From Candidatus Leptovillus affinis (GTDB lineage: Bacteria > Chloroflexota > Anaerolineae > Promineifilales > Promineifilaceae), in assembly GCA_016705235.1 (NCBI GenBank), contig JADIYP010000001.1, positions 620,001-684,000 of the forward strand: a DNA stretch of 64,000 nt. The letters run 5' to 3'. Shown here in pieces: positions 43,215 through 52,662 of this stretch (position 1 is the first letter of the stretch; each line of letters begins with the position of its first letter). Below the pieces are notes generated by a model. The model was not told where the DNA came from and did not search any database. It worked only from the letters and a program-made list of their open reading frames with translations. The position numbers and the translations under genes are program-made.

Positions 43215-44240
43215 ATGCTTGCACAATTAGATGAACTATACGCACAATCGCTGGATTCCCTGGCAACGGCCGTGAATACGGCCGTGCTCGACACCTGGTA
43301 TAAAGACACCCTCGGCCGCAAAGGCAGCATCTACCTGCTCACCCGCCAGGTCGGCCAACTGCCTGCCGCAGAGCGACCCGCCTTTGGCCAGCGCGTCAAC
43401 GCCGTCAAACAAGAACTGGAAACCGCCTACGAAGCCCGGCTGGCCGAACTTAAAGCCGCCGAACTTCAAGCCGAAATAACCGCGTCAGCCATCGACGTCA
43501 CCTTGCCCGGACGCAAACAGTGGCGCGGCGGGCTGCACGTCGCCACCCAAACCCTGCGCGAAATTTACCGCATCTGGGGCGACATGGGCTTCCAGGTCTA
43601 CCGCAGCCGTGATGTGGAAACGGACGAATACAACTTCGAGCTGCTCAACATCCCGCCGCATCACCCCGCCCGCGACATGTGGGACACCTTTCACACCACT
43701 ACTCCCGGCGTCATTTTGCGCACGCACACCAGCCCCGGTCAGGTCCATGCCATGCACGAATACTACCCGGAACCCATCCGCGTGATTTTGCCCGGCATGT
43801 GTTACCGCTACGAGCAAATCACCGCCCGCAGCGAGCTGCAATTTCATCAGGTCGAAGGGCTGGCCGTCGGCAAAAACATCAGCATGGCCGACCTGAAGGG
43901 CACGCTCACCGATTTTGCCCGCCGCATGTTTGGCGCCGAGCGACAGGTACGCTTCCGCGCCAACTATTTTCCCTTCACCGAACCCAGCGCCGAAATGGAC
44001 GTGGAGTGCATCATCTGCGGCGGCGATGGCTGCAACGTCTGCAAATACACCGGCTGGGTAGAAATTTTGGGCTGCGGCATGGTCCATCCCACGGTGCTGC
44101 GCAATGGCGGGTATGATCCGGCCGTCTACTCCGGGTTCGCTTTTGGCATGGGACCAGAACGCATTGCCATGCTCAAATACCGCATCGACGACATTCGCTA
44201 TTTCTGGGGCAACGATTTGCGCTTCCTGGAGCAATTTTAA
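43215..44240 (+). CDS. pheS: Phenylalanine-tRNA ligase alpha subunit
   Basis: 341 residues from ATG 43215 with AGGAAG 6 nt upstream. An N-terminal coiled coil and GRKGSIYLLTRQVGQLP precede the class II catalytic core: ETDEYNFELLNIPPHHPARDMWDT-type region, MCYRYEQITARSELQFHQVEGL, FRANYFPFTEPSAEMDV, and motif 3 FGMGPERIAMLKYRIDDIR. It charges tRNA-Phe together with PheT. A longer frame to 43044 would extend into the attenuator and is rejected. Two ACGGCCGT octamers stand only 6 bp apart at the 5' end. Confidence 0.96.
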   Translation: MLAQLDELYAQSLDSLATAVNTAVLDTWYKDTLGRKGSIYLLTRQVGQLPAAERPAFGQRVNAVKQELETAYEARLAELKAAELQAEITASAIDVTLPGRKQWRGGLHVATQTLREIYRIWGDMGFQVYRSRDVETDEYNFELLNIPPHHPARDMWDTFHTTTPGVILRTHTSPGQVHAMHEYYPEPIRVILPGMCYRYEQITARSELQFHQVEGLAVGKNISMADLKGTLTDFARRMFGAERQVRFRANYFPFTEPSAEMDVECIICGGDGCNVCKYTGWVEILGCGMVHPTVLRNGGYDPAVYSGFAFGMGPERIAMLKYRIDDIRYFWGNDLRFLEQF

Positions 44241-44256
44241 TTTGCTGCCCTCTGGA

Positions 44257-44317
44257 AAACCCTAAGGGTTTTGTGTTTGATGACGCAAAATTACGAGAGG
44301 TCAAACCCTTAGGGTTT
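44257..44317. repeat. 60-bp palindromic element, copy 5, between pheS and pheT
   Basis: AAACCCTAAGGGTTT (44257-44271) and AAACCCTTAGGGTTT (44303-44317) are complementary; the outer position changed from AGA to AAA on the left and from TCT to TTT on the right, again preserving pairing. The left flank CTCTGGA is conserved. The element is followed by T residues and could act as a partial terminator within the operon. Confidence 0.87.
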
Positions 44318-44416
44318 TTGAATAAACACAATAATTTTGTCCGCAGATTGCGCCGATTCCGCAGATTGAATCGGTAATAAACGGCGAAATGTGCAAGTAA
44401 ACATTAGGAAAACATC

Positions 44417-46951
44417 ATGCTAGTACCTATCTCATGGCTTAAAGATTACGTAGACATTTCCATGTCTCCCGCTGAATTGGCGGACATACTGACTATTGCC
44501 GGACTGGAAGTCGAAGGCGTTGATTACATTGGCATACCCGGCGGGCGCGATAAAAATCGCCTGGTCTGGGACCGCGACAAACTCGTCGTCGGCCAGATTC
44601 TCAAAGTGGAACAACACCCCAACGCCGACCGGCTGGTGCTGGCTACGGTTGAATATGGCGGTGACGAAACGGAAGTAACTGTGACCGGCGCGCCCAACTT
44701 GTTCCAATACCTGAGCCAGGGCGACCTTAGCCACCTGAAGCTCTATTCCCCTTTTGCCATGGAAGGCGTTGAATTGTATGACGGCCACAAAGAGGGGCAG
44801 GTGAAGATGGTGCTGAAGGGACGGCCGTTACGCGGCATCCACAATCGCTGCATGTTGTGTTCCGAAAAAGAACTCGGCCTCAGCGACGACCACGAAGGCA
44901 TCATGATCCTGACCGGCGATTATACGCCCGGCACGCCCTTGCAGGATGTGCTTGGCGACGCCGTTATCAGCATCGACATCATCCCCAACATCGCCCGCTG
45001 CGCCTCCATCGTCGGCGTGGCCCGCGAAGTAGCCGCCCTGACCGGCCAGAAGGTGCGTTATCCCAGCTATGATGTGGTGATGGAAGGGCCGCCGGTGGCC
45101 GGCAAGGTGCAAATCAGCACCGACCATCCCGACCTGAACCCGCGTTTCACCGCCATGATCATCTCCGGCGTCAGCCAAAAGCCCAGCCCAGGCTGGATGC
45201 AGCGCCGCCTGAAGCTGGCCGGGCAGCGGCCCATCAACGTGGTTGTCGACATTAGCAACTACGTCATGCTGGAAATGGGCGAACCCAACCACACCTTCGA
45301 CTACGACTTCCTGCGCCGCCGCGCCGACCAATACAACGGCCCCGACGGTCCCGTCCACATCATCACCCGCCTGCCAAATGAGGGCGAAACAGTTACCACG
45401 CTGGATGGCGTGAAGCGCGAACTGCCGGAAACCACCATTCTGGTCACCGATCCGGCCGGAGCGCTGAGTCTGGGCGGCATCATGGGCGGCGAAGAGAGCG
45501 AAATCAGCGCCGCCACGACCAACGTGTTGCTGGAGGCGGCGGCCTGGAACTTCATCAACATCCGCCGTTCGGCGACGCTGCTCAAGCTCAACAGCGAGGC
45601 CGGGTTCCGGTTCAGCCGGGGCGTGCATCCCAGCCAAGCCATTTTGGGCGCAAAGCGCGCCGCCGAACTGCTGCGTCAGTTGGCCGGCGGCACGGTCTGG
45701 CAGGGTGTGATTGATTATTACCCGAACCAGCCAGAAGTGGCGCCGATGCGGTTAACGGCCGTAGAAGTCAAACGTCTCGGCGGCATCGATCTCACCAACA
45801 CACAAATCAAAGAGATGCTGGAAGCGCTGGAATTCACCGTAGAAGATCAGGGTGACGCCCTGCTGGTTACCAGCCCGGACTTTCGCCTGGACATTACCGG
45901 CACACACGATCTGGTGGAAGAGGTGTGCCGCATGTACGGCTATGATCGGCTGCCCTCCATTGAAATGGGCGACACACTGCCGCCGCAGCGCAGCAACACC
46001 CGCCTGGAACAAGAGGAGCGCGTCAAGGACATTCTGGTCAAGCAAGGCTTGCAAGAAATCATCTCCTACCGCCTGACGACGCCGGAGCGCGAGGCGAAAC
46101 TGCTGCCGCCAGGCATTGGCGCGCCGCCCGACGACCGGCCCTATGTCACCCTGGCGAATCCTATCACCGTGGATCGGGTGACGATGCGCCACAGTGTGTT
46201 GGCTTCGGTGCTGGAAACAACGGCCGCCAACAGCCGCTTCAAAAGCCACATTGCCCTGTTTGAGATTGGTCTCATCTACCTGGCTTCCGAAGAAGGCGTT
46301 TTGCCCGACGAATTAGGACGATTGGCGCTGGTTCTTACCGGCCCGCAGCAAAAATTCTTCTGGCAAAGCGGCGGCGACAGCGCGGCGCTGGATTTCTTTG
46401 ATTTGAAGGGCGTGGTTGAGGGCTTGATCGGCGCGTTGCACATCGACAACTTTAGCGTGGAAGCGGCCGCGCATCCCACGTTCCGGCCGGGGCGCACCGC
46501 TCGTCTGCTTTTGGGCGAAAAACAGCTTGGCCTGATGGGCGAAATTCACCCCCTGGTTGTGGAAGCGTTTGACGTGCGTAATGGGTATCCGGTCCTGGGG
46601 TTGGAATTGGACCTGGAACTGCTCCTGGCGGCCATCCCGCCCTGGCATCACATTGAGCCAGTGACCAACTACCCGGCCATCCTGGAGGATGTGGCCCTGG
46701 TGGTTGATCGTCTGACGACGGCCGCGCAGGTGGAAGAACAAATTCGCCTGGCCGGTGGTTATCTGCTGAAGGCGGTGGAATTATTCGACGTTTACGAAGG
46801 TCAGCAGGTTGGCGCGGGCAAGAAAAGCCTGGCTTATCACCTGACCTTCCAATCGCCCAACAAAACGCTGACCGACAAAGATGTGAAGAAGCAGCGGCAG
46901 CGCATTGTGCAGCAGTTGGAGCGCAACCTGGGCGCGCGCCTGCGCGACTAA
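44417..46951 (+). CDS. pheT: Phenylalanine-tRNA ligase beta subunit
   Basis: 844 residues. Domain order is normal: N-terminal ISWLKDYVDISMSPAELADILTIAGLEVEG, OB-fold tRNA-binding domain (about 40-165), B3/B4 editing domain (ISNYVMLEMGEPNHTFDYD onward, with GGIMGGEESEI), B5 domains, a degenerate catalytic-like core and the C-terminal FDX-ACB anticodon-binding domain (TNYPAILEDVALVVD, about 750-844). It is required with PheS. The 176-bp gap from pheS, holding a 60-bp palindrome, is unusually wide for this pair. Confidence 0.96.
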   Translation: MLVPISWLKDYVDISMSPAELADILTIAGLEVEGVDYIGIPGGRDKNRLVWDRDKLVVGQILKVEQHPNADRLVLATVEYGGDETEVTVTGAPNLFQYLSQGDLSHLKLYSPFAMEGVELYDGHKEGQVKMVLKGRPLRGIHNRCMLCSEKELGLSDDHEGIMILTGDYTPGTPLQDVLGDAVISIDIIPNIARCASIVGVAREVAALTGQKVRYPSYDVVMEGPPVAGKVQISTDHPDLNPRFTAMIISGVSQKPSPGWMQRRLKLAGQRPINVVVDISNYVMLEMGEPNHTFDYDFLRRRADQYNGPDGPVHIITRLPNEGETVTTLDGVKRELPETTILVTDPAGALSLGGIMGGEESEISAATTNVLLEAAAWNFINIRRSATLLKLNSEAGFRFSRGVHPSQAILGAKRAAELLRQLAGGTVWQGVIDYYPNQPEVAPMRLTAVEVKRLGGIDLTNTQIKEMLEALEFTVEDQGDALLVTSPDFRLDITGTHDLVEEVCRMYGYDRLPSIEMGDTLPPQRSNTRLEQEERVKDILVKQGLQEIISYRLTTPEREAKLLPPGIGAPPDDRPYVTLANPITVDRVTMRHSVLASVLETTAANSRFKSHIALFEIGLIYLASEEGVLPDELGRLALVLTGPQQKFFWQSGGDSAALDFFDLKGVVEGLIGALHIDNFSVEAAAHPTFRPGRTARLLLGEKQLGLMGEIHPLVVEAFDVRNGYPVLGLELDLELLLAAIPPWHHIEPVTNYPAILEDVALVVDRLTTAAQVEEQIRLAGGYLLKAVELFDVYEGQQVGAGKKSLAYHLTFQSPNKTLTDKDVKKQRQRIVQQLERNLGARLRD

Positions 46952-46971
46952 ATTTGGCTGGCTGATTGGGT

Positions 46972-47015
46972 GAGGGGCAAAACGGCCGTTGCGCCGTTTT
47001 GCCCCTCTTTTTTTT
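46972..47015 (+). terminator. Intrinsic terminator of pheST
   Basis: GAGGGGCAAAACGGC (46972-46986) pairs with GCCGTTTTGCCCCTC (46993-47007), followed by T8. The stem includes an ACGGCCGT octamer. Confidence 0.93.
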
Positions 47016-47060
47016 GCCGGTTGGCTTTTATGCAAACCATACAAATAACGGCCGTGTTTA

Positions 47061-47089
47061 TTGACACGTATGACTGGGCATGATATAGT
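47061..47089 (+). promoter_or_regulatory. Promoter TTGACA-17-TATAGT for marR-malE
   Basis: -35 TTGACA (47061-47066), 17 bp, -10 TATAGT (47084-47089). A perfect palindrome overlaps the -10 and the expected start site. Confidence 0.75.
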
Positions 47090-47101
47090 TGATATATCAA
47101 C
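47088..47101. promoter_or_regulatory. Perfect 14-bp palindrome GTTGATATATCAAC, likely MarR operator
   Basis: It overlaps the last bases of the -10 and the likely transcription start of the MarR gene that follows. Its position predicts repression, and autoregulation by the MarR protein is the simplest reading. Confidence 0.65.
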
Positions 47102-47152
47102 AGTTGAGGCCGCAACTAAATTATCCTAATTGGCCTGACTGTGCCGACCTAC

Positions 47153-47596
47153 ATGTCCGAAACTGCCGACATCTACAACCTGCTAAAAGACATCTTCTTT
47201 TTATTGGATGATGGCGATCGTCGTTTGTTTGGTGGTTATAACCTGAGTGTTTCTCGCTTCTATATTCTCTGGCATCTGGGTAATGAGCCGGGGATTTCTT
47301 CACGCCAATTAAGCGACCTGATGATTTGTGACAAAAGCAATATCACCCGCCTGACCAAAGGGTTGGAAGCAGATGGACTGGTGACGCGGCAGCCGCATGA
47401 ATCAGACGGCCGTGCGCTGCGCCTTTATCTGACTGCGGAAGGGGAATTTGTGCGCCAAAAAGCGCTAGAATCACATCTCGCCTATAACGAGCAACGGTTC
47501 AACTACTTCTCCATCAATGAGCAGCAGTCTTTACAAGAACAACTCCTGGGCTTGAAAGAATCTCTTTTTGGCCAATTGTACGAGCAGCCAGCATAA
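47153..47596 (+). CDS. MarR-family transcriptional regulator
   Basis: 147 residues from ATG 47153 (GTG 47141 in the same frame is possible). Winged helix-turn-helix of MarR type: FYILWHLGNEPGISSRQLSDLM, then CDKSNITRLTKGLEADGLVTR and the wing RQPHESDGRALRLYLTAEGEFV. MarR proteins bind small ligands and palindromic operators as dimers; a perfect palindrome lies in its own promoter. It precedes a sugar-binding protein by 9 bp, so it probably regulates the maltodextrin genes, although MarR is unusual there (LacI types are common). Ligand unknown. Confidence 0.88.
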   Translation: MSETADIYNLLKDIFFLLDDGDRRLFGGYNLSVSRFYILWHLGNEPGISSRQLSDLMICDKSNITRLTKGLEADGLVTRQPHESDGRALRLYLTAEGEFVRQKALESHLAYNEQRFNYFSINEQQSLQEQLLGLKESLFGQLYEQPA

Positions 47597-47605
47597 GCTG
47601 ACGCC

Positions 47606-49012
47606 ATGAATTTCCAAACCACGCAGTCCGTTGGTCTACAAAATTTACCAGCAAAACCAGACTGTATTCGGTTGTGGGTTATTATTTGGGCGCTATTTTG
47701 GGGAGTGACAGCCTGTCAGAAAAACGAGACGCAGCCACTGCCCACGCTCAACCCTGTGGCGCAGATAGCCGCCGCCGAAACGCCAGCGCCGGACAATGTC
47801 GTGGTGGATGGCCTGGTGGCCGCAGCGACAGAAGAGCCTGTTTTGGTAAACGATGATCGGCCTGTCATATCCGTTTGGCATTCATGGCAGGGCGAGTTAG
47901 CGGACGTGTTAATGGCCGGTATTGCGGCCTATGAGTCTCAGCAGCCGGGTGTAAACGTGGAAGCTGTTTATCAAGAAAACTTACTGGATGCAGTGACAAC
48001 GGCCGTTCCCCTTGGCGAAGGCCCGGATGTGTTTTTGATGAGTCAGGATTCGCTGGGCACATTTGCCGCCGCCGGACTGATTGCCCCGCTGCCTGCCCCA
48101 TTCGACCCCGCCTACCTGGACGAAACCTTCAACCCCGCCGCCGCCGCCGCCGTGCAGTGGCAAAATGAGGTTTGGGGAATTCCGCTTTACCAGCAAGGCA
48201 TTGCCCTCATTTACAACAAAGCCCAAAACGTTGCATCCTTAATTCCCCAAGACCCAACCAACTTCGGCCAACTTCTAGCAAATGCCATCATCTACCACCA
48301 AGACAACCCAGACAACTATTTGGTCTGTAACCCCAGTCTGACGGCCGTATCGCCAGACGTTTACCACGCGGCGCCCATTCTTTTTGGCTTCAACCCCGCC
48401 GCCGATGATCGCTTCATCGACGATTGGGGCAATGTGCGCCTCAACACGCCGGAGTATCAGGCCGCGGCGGCCTGGATGAAAGAATTGTCCCTGGTTTCGC
48501 CGCCCGGTCCCAGCTATGAAACCTGCCAGGAAGGACTCCTTGCCGGGCAGGTTGCCTCCTGGTGGACTGGCCCCTGGGCGTTAGACGTCCTGCGTGAAGC
48601 CGGCATCGACTATGGCATTCAGGGGTTTGGACGGCCGTATGTCCACGTCAGCGCCATGTTTATGGGAGCCAACGCCGCCGAACGCGGCCGCGCCGAAGCG
48701 GCTGCCGATTTTATTGCCTTCTGGGGCGCGCCGACGCAGCAAACCCAGTTGGCGCTGGCGGCCAACAACCCGCCCGCCAGCCTTCAGGCGCTGGAATCAC
48801 CTGAAATACAGGCCAATTGGGAGCTGGCAGCTTTTGGTCGGGCGCTGGCCAATGGCGTCCCCTTCCCCGCGAACCCATTAGCCGACGCGCAGTGGGCGCC
48901 GCTGGGTGAAGCAATACAGTCGATAGTGAGCGGTGGGCAGTCGCCAGACGCCGCCTTAGCGGCAGCGGAAACGGCCGTCAACCAAACCATTACGGCCGTG
49001 CAAAACCCATAG
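47606..49012 (+). CDS. MalE-like extracellular sugar-binding lipoprotein (first of two)
   Basis: 468 residues. The N-terminal signal ends in a lipobox (VTAC). A family 1 solute-binding fold follows: ISVWHSWQGELADVLMAGI, PLGEGPDVFLMSQDSLG, VWGIPLYQQGIALIYNKA, GLLAGQVASWWTGPWALDVLR. It has only about 300 residues of clear similarity in layout to the second binding protein downstream (PLGEGPD and TGPWAL are shared). It follows marR by 9 bp. No permease follows directly; a promoter region (TATAAT at 49034) separates it from the next gene. Confidence 0.85.
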   Translation: MNFQTTQSVGLQNLPAKPDCIRLWVIIWALFWGVTACQKNETQPLPTLNPVAQIAAAETPAPDNVVVDGLVAAATEEPVLVNDDRPVISVWHSWQGELADVLMAGIAAYESQQPGVNVEAVYQENLLDAVTTAVPLGEGPDVFLMSQDSLGTFAAAGLIAPLPAPFDPAYLDETFNPAAAAAVQWQNEVWGIPLYQQGIALIYNKAQNVASLIPQDPTNFGQLLANAIIYHQDNPDNYLVCNPSLTAVSPDVYHAAPILFGFNPAADDRFIDDWGNVRLNTPEYQAAAAWMKELSLVSPPGPSYETCQEGLLAGQVASWWTGPWALDVLREAGIDYGIQGFGRPYVHVSAMFMGANAAERGRAEAAADFIAFWGAPTQQTQLALAANNPPASLQALESPEIQANWELAAFGRALANGVPFPANPLADAQWAPLGEAIQSIVSGGQSPDAALAAAETAVNQTITAVQNP

Positions 49013-49033
49013 GCAAAAAAACATCTTTGTGTT

Positions 49034-49255
49034 TATAATCGTTTATGAAACAAGCTTTCACTCGCTAGCGCCACACAAAAAAGCTTTCTCGCAAACGATA
49101 GAACGCGTAACGTCTACCAGATAGCCTGAATAGGCTCATCAATCATATGAAGGGAGGTGATGCTCAAAAAGAAACGCCTTAAGAACAAACGCCTTACATA
49201 GTTGATACCGTCAAAAAATAACAAACCATAAACTCAATATTGGAGGAGAAACCCA
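49034..49255 (+). promoter_or_regulatory. Leader region of the second binding-protein gene
   Basis: TATAAT at 49034-49039, followed by a 200-nt leader. The leader contains the direct repeat AAACGCCTTA (49172-49181 and 49187-49196), AAGCTTTC twice (near 49052 and 49083), a 13-codon frame at 49160 with GGGAGGTG just before it, and the real ribosome-binding site GGAGGAG before 49256. No -35 is clear. Confidence 0.4.
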
Positions 49256-50917
49256 ATGAACAAAAAATGGTATTTGCTTTTAGTTTTAGCTTTATTAGCT
49301 GCTCTGGCATTAGTAGCCTGTGGCGGCGGAACCACAGAAACGGCCGTCGAACCCACCGCAGCCCCCGTCGAAGAACCGGCCGCAACCGAAGCCGCTCCGG
49401 CTGAAGAAGTTGCCGCCCCCACCGAAGCGCCGACCGAAGCGCCCACCGAAGCCGTCGAACCCACCGCCGAGCCAGTTGCGGAAGCCACCGAAGCTCCGGC
49501 CGTTGTAGAACCAGCCGGTACCCTGCGCATCTGGGCCGATGACACCCGCGCCCCGATCCTGCAAGACCTGGCCGACGAAGTACTCGCCGCCTACAACCTC
49601 GAACTCGTGGTCGAATTGAAATCTGCTATTCGTGACGACTTCCAGGTTGCCGCGCCCCTAGGCGAAGGCCCCGACATCATCGTCATCGCCCACGACCAGG
49701 CTGGCACACTCGTCGACAATGGCCTCTTGGCCACCGTAGACCTCGGTGATAAAGTCGCCGATTTCGCCCCGAAAGCCTTGGAAGCCTGCACCTTTGACGG
49801 CATGTTATACTGCGTCCCCTACGCCACCGAAAACATGGCCTTCTTCTACAACACCGACCTCGTCGAAACCGCTCCTGCCACCTGGGAAGAGGTTGTCTCC
49901 GTCGGTCAAGCATTAGTCGCCGAAGGCAAAACCACCTACGTCATGGCCGTCACCGGTACCACCTACGACGCTTATCCGCTGTACACCTCCTTAGGTGGCT
50001 ACATCTTCGGCAAAGATGATGCTGGCAACTGGAACCCCGAAGACCTCGGCATCGACAGTGAAGGCATGATCACTGGCGTGCAGTGGTTGGCCGACGGCGT
50101 CGCCAACGGCGAACTGCCGGCCGACTGGGACTGGGCCAACAACCACGCTCTCTTCGAGACTGGCGAAGCCCCCTTCATCATGGCTGGCCCCTGGGCGCTC
50201 GGCCGTTTCCGTGAAGCTGGTGTGCCTTACGCCATCGCTAACTTCCCCGACGGTGGTTACCCCTTCGCCGGTACCCAAGGCTTCTTCATCAGCGCGCAGA
50301 GCGAAAATGTCCTGTTAGCCCAGGCTTTCCTGAGCGAATTCATCGCCAGCACCGAAACCCAATTGGCTCTGTATGAAGTCGGCCAACGGCCGCCTGCTTA
50401 CCTGCCCGCTCTGGCCGAAGTCGACGACCCCGACCTGATCGCCATGGCTGCCGCCGGCGAAAACGCCACCATGATGCCCGCCATTCCGGCTATGGGTTCT
50501 GTCTGGGGTAATTGGAACGACGGTGTTGTCCTGGCTCGCGACGGAAAACAAGATGCAGAAACCGCCATGACCGAAGCCGCCACGAAAATCCGCGACCTGA
50601 TCGCCAACCCGTTAACCGGTATGGTAAATGTTCCTGGCTCTTACCAGGCGCAAGCTGGTTGCCCTGGCGATTGGCAGCCCGAATGCGCTGTCACCGCCAT
50701 GACTATGGGTGACGATGGTCTGTACGCCAGCGGTCCCTTCAGCCTCAAAGCCGGCGACTACGAAGTTAAAGTTGCCCTGGACGGCTCCTGGACCACCAAC
50801 TACGGCGTCGACGGCGCGCCCGATGGTGACAACTACAAGTTCACCCTGACCGCCGATGGCGATGTGTCCTTCAGCTACGATCCGGCGACCAACCTGCTTG
50901 AGATTGTTCTGCCCTAA
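49256..50917 (+). CDS. MalE-like binding lipoprotein with C-terminal X25-type starch-binding domain
   Basis: 553 residues, GGAGGAG 9 nt upstream. Lipobox ALVAC (Cys about 22). An Ala/Glu/Pro/Thr-rich linker (about 25-85) leads to the solute-binding fold: GTLRIWADDTRAPILQDLADE, PLGEGPDIIVIAHDQAG, YCVPYATENMAFFYNTDLV and APFIMAGPWALGRF. The last 95 residues (CPGDWQPECAVTAMTMGDDG, then YEVKVALDGSWTTNYGVDGA) form an X25-type domain usually found in pullulanases, giving the receptor its own starch-binding module. Intrinsic terminator at 50932 allows higher expression than the permeases. Confidence 0.88.
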   Translation: MNKKWYLLLVLALLAALALVACGGGTTETAVEPTAAPVEEPAATEAAPAEEVAAPTEAPTEAPTEAVEPTAEPVAEATEAPAVVEPAGTLRIWADDTRAPILQDLADEVLAAYNLELVVELKSAIRDDFQVAAPLGEGPDIIVIAHDQAGTLVDNGLLATVDLGDKVADFAPKALEACTFDGMLYCVPYATENMAFFYNTDLVETAPATWEEVVSVGQALVAEGKTTYVMAVTGTTYDAYPLYTSLGGYIFGKDDAGNWNPEDLGIDSEGMITGVQWLADGVANGELPADWDWANNHALFETGEAPFIMAGPWALGRFREAGVPYAIANFPDGGYPFAGTQGFFISAQSENVLLAQAFLSEFIASTETQLALYEVGQRPPAYLPALAEVDDPDLIAMAAAGENATMMPAIPAMGSVWGNWNDGVVLARDGKQDAETAMTEAATKIRDLIANPLTGMVNVPGSYQAQAGCPGDWQPECAVTAMTMGDDGLYASGPFSLKAGDYEVKVALDGSWTTNYGVDGAPDGDNYKFTLTADGDVSFSYDPATNLLEIVLP

Positions 50918-50931
50918 ATAACCCCGTAACA

Positions 50932-50970
50932 AAGAGACCGGGAGGCACGAATGTGTTTCCCGGTCTTTTT
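50932..50970 (+). terminator. Intrinsic terminator between binding protein and permease genes
   Basis: AGACCGGGA (50935-50943) pairs with TCCCGGTCT (50958-50966), then T5. Typical of high binding-protein to permease ratio. Confidence 0.85.
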
Positions 50971-51006
50971 ACATAGCAGAATAGACAAACTTGTATTGTT
51001 ATTAGT

Positions 51007-51036
51007 TTGACTTTGTGTAAGACAGTTCCATACATT
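51007..51036 (+). promoter_or_regulatory. Promoter TTGACT-18-TACATT for malF
   Basis: -35 TTGACT (51007-51012), 18 bp, -10 TACATT (51031-51036), then AGGAGG before ATG 51064. It supports separate transcription of the permease genes. Confidence 0.5.
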
Positions 51037-51063
51037 CTTTTTTGAGAATACAGGAGGCACGCC

Positions 51064-52662
51064 ATGAGTGGGCTTGTTGTCGATAAAAATAAAGCGGACC
51101 GCTCACGTAAAGAAGCCCCTTTGACTAGATTAATATTTATTATTCTGGTCGTTGTGTTTGACATCGGTGCGTTTTGGTTCATTCGAAGCGCCGTAAATTT
51201 GGGGTTTACACAATTGGTCATCATCATCGGCGTTATCACGGTGATGCTGAATTTGATATTTTTAATCCCCAAAGCTTATCCGTTTCGCTGGATGGCGGCG
51301 GGCTTAAGCTTTCTCATCCTATTTACCATCTACCCCATTCTTTTTACCGTCTACGTCGCATTCACCAATTATGGCGATGGTCATTTACTAACTAAAGAAC
51401 AGGCTATTCCCCTCATTCAGAAAGTGACTTACCTTGCGGAGGGTGGAAAATCATACACCTGGACGGCTTATAAAAACGATGCCGGCGCATACGCTCTATG
51501 GTTAACCGATCCTGATGGGGGAACATTTATCGCCAAACCCGGCGAAGCAATCCGGCCGGCCAAACCGGGCGATCCGGGCGTTGGCGAGGCAGACAGCAGC
51601 GGGATTCCAACGTCTTTGGATGGATACCAACGTCTGAATGGTTTATTGGCGGCCACAGACAAAGAACTGCCGAATATAAAATTTGGTATCGAAGGGGAGC
51701 AAGGCGTCCAAATCCGGTCTCCAAGTGAAGCCGCTGAATTGCAGATCCGCTACGTGTATGATGAGGCGACAGACACCATCATTGATCAATCTAATGGCGA
51801 TGTTTATTACAATGTGGAAGGCACATTCACGACAAGAGACGGAAAGACCATTAAACCTGGCTTCCGCGCCGTAGTGGGCTTTAAAAATTTCGTTGATTTC
51901 ACAACCAGTCCAGCTCTGCGCGGACCGTTAGTTCGTATCATCACCTGGAATTTTATTTTCCCCACTGTGAGCGTGTTGTCTACGTTTGCCCTAGGGTTGG
52001 CCATTGCCATTTTATACAATGACAAGGATATGCCGTTCAAGAAGGTTATTCGCTCTTTCTTGTTGATTCCCTATACCATTCCCGGTCTGATCAGCATCAT
52101 CATGTGGCGCGGTATGTTGAATCCTGAATTTGGCGTGATCAACAGAGCGTTAGAAAGTTGGTTTGGCTGGGCGCCAGCGTGGACGATTGAACCAATTTGG
52201 GCGCAAACAGCCATCCTGCTGGTTAACCTGTGGCTGGGTTATCCCTATTTCATGCTTATCACCAGCGGCGCGTTACAATCCATTCCTTCTGATGTTTACG
52301 AAGCGGCAATGATTGATGGGTCATCTGCCTGGCAGAGTTTCCGGCGCATTACGTTGCCTTTGATTCTGGTTGCCGTTGGTCCGCTGTTAATTGCTTCGTT
52401 TGTTTATAACTTCAACAACTTCAATCTGATTTACCTGTTTATCCAGGGTGGTCCGCCTATTGCTGGCGCAGCCACGCAGGCGGGGCACACGGACATTTTA
52501 ATCAGCTACGTGTATAAACTGGCGTTCGAAAGTGGTGGGCGCGGTGTGCAGTACGGGTTGGCATCAGCTATCTCTATTGTTGTCTTTCTGATTGTGGGAA
52601 CCATCACTTTGTTCCAATACCGCTTCACCAATATGTGGGAGGAGGTTAGCGAAAATGCTTAG
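51064..52662 (+). CDS. malF: MalF-like maltodextrin ABC permease
   Basis: 532 residues, long because of a large extracytoplasmic loop (about 110-270) between the early helices and the core, as in enteric MalF. The ABC coupling (EAA) motif is EAAMIDGSSAWQSFRRITLPLI, facing the absent ATPase. Early membrane helices lie at about 22-40, 46-66 and 76-100. With MalG it forms the channel for maltodextrins. AGGAGG is 8 nt upstream. The last 8 bp overlap malG. Confidence 0.92.
   Translation: MSGLVVDKNKADRSRKEAPLTRLIFIILVVVFDIGAFWFIRSAVNLGFTQLVIIIGVITVMLNLIFLIPKAYPFRWMAAGLSFLILFTIYPILFTVYVAFTNYGDGHLLTKEQAIPLIQKVTYLAEGGKSYTWTAYKNDAGAYALWLTDPDGGTFIAKPGEAIRPAKPGDPGVGEADSSGIPTSLDGYQRLNGLLAATDKELPNIKFGIEGEQGVQIRSPSEAAELQIRYVYDEATDTIIDQSNGDVYYNVEGTFTTRDGKTIKPGFRAVVGFKNFVDFTTSPALRGPLVRIITWNFIFPTVSVLSTFALGLAIAILYNDKDMPFKKVIRSFLLIPYTIPGLISIIMWRGMLNPEFGVINRALESWFGWAPAWTIEPIWAQTAILLVNLWLGYPYFMLITSGALQSIPSDVYEAAMIDGSSAWQSFRRITLPLILVAVGPLLIASFVYNFNNFNLIYLFIQGGPPIAGAATQAGHTDILISYVYKLAFESGGRGVQYGLASAISIVVFLIVGTITLFQYRFTNMWEEVSENA

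Noticed and set aside
49160..49201. 13-residue basic peptide frame with GGGAGGTG just upstream
   Set aside because: The spacing between the purine-rich site and ATG is too short and there is no supporting terminator or conserved pattern; left as part of the leader region.
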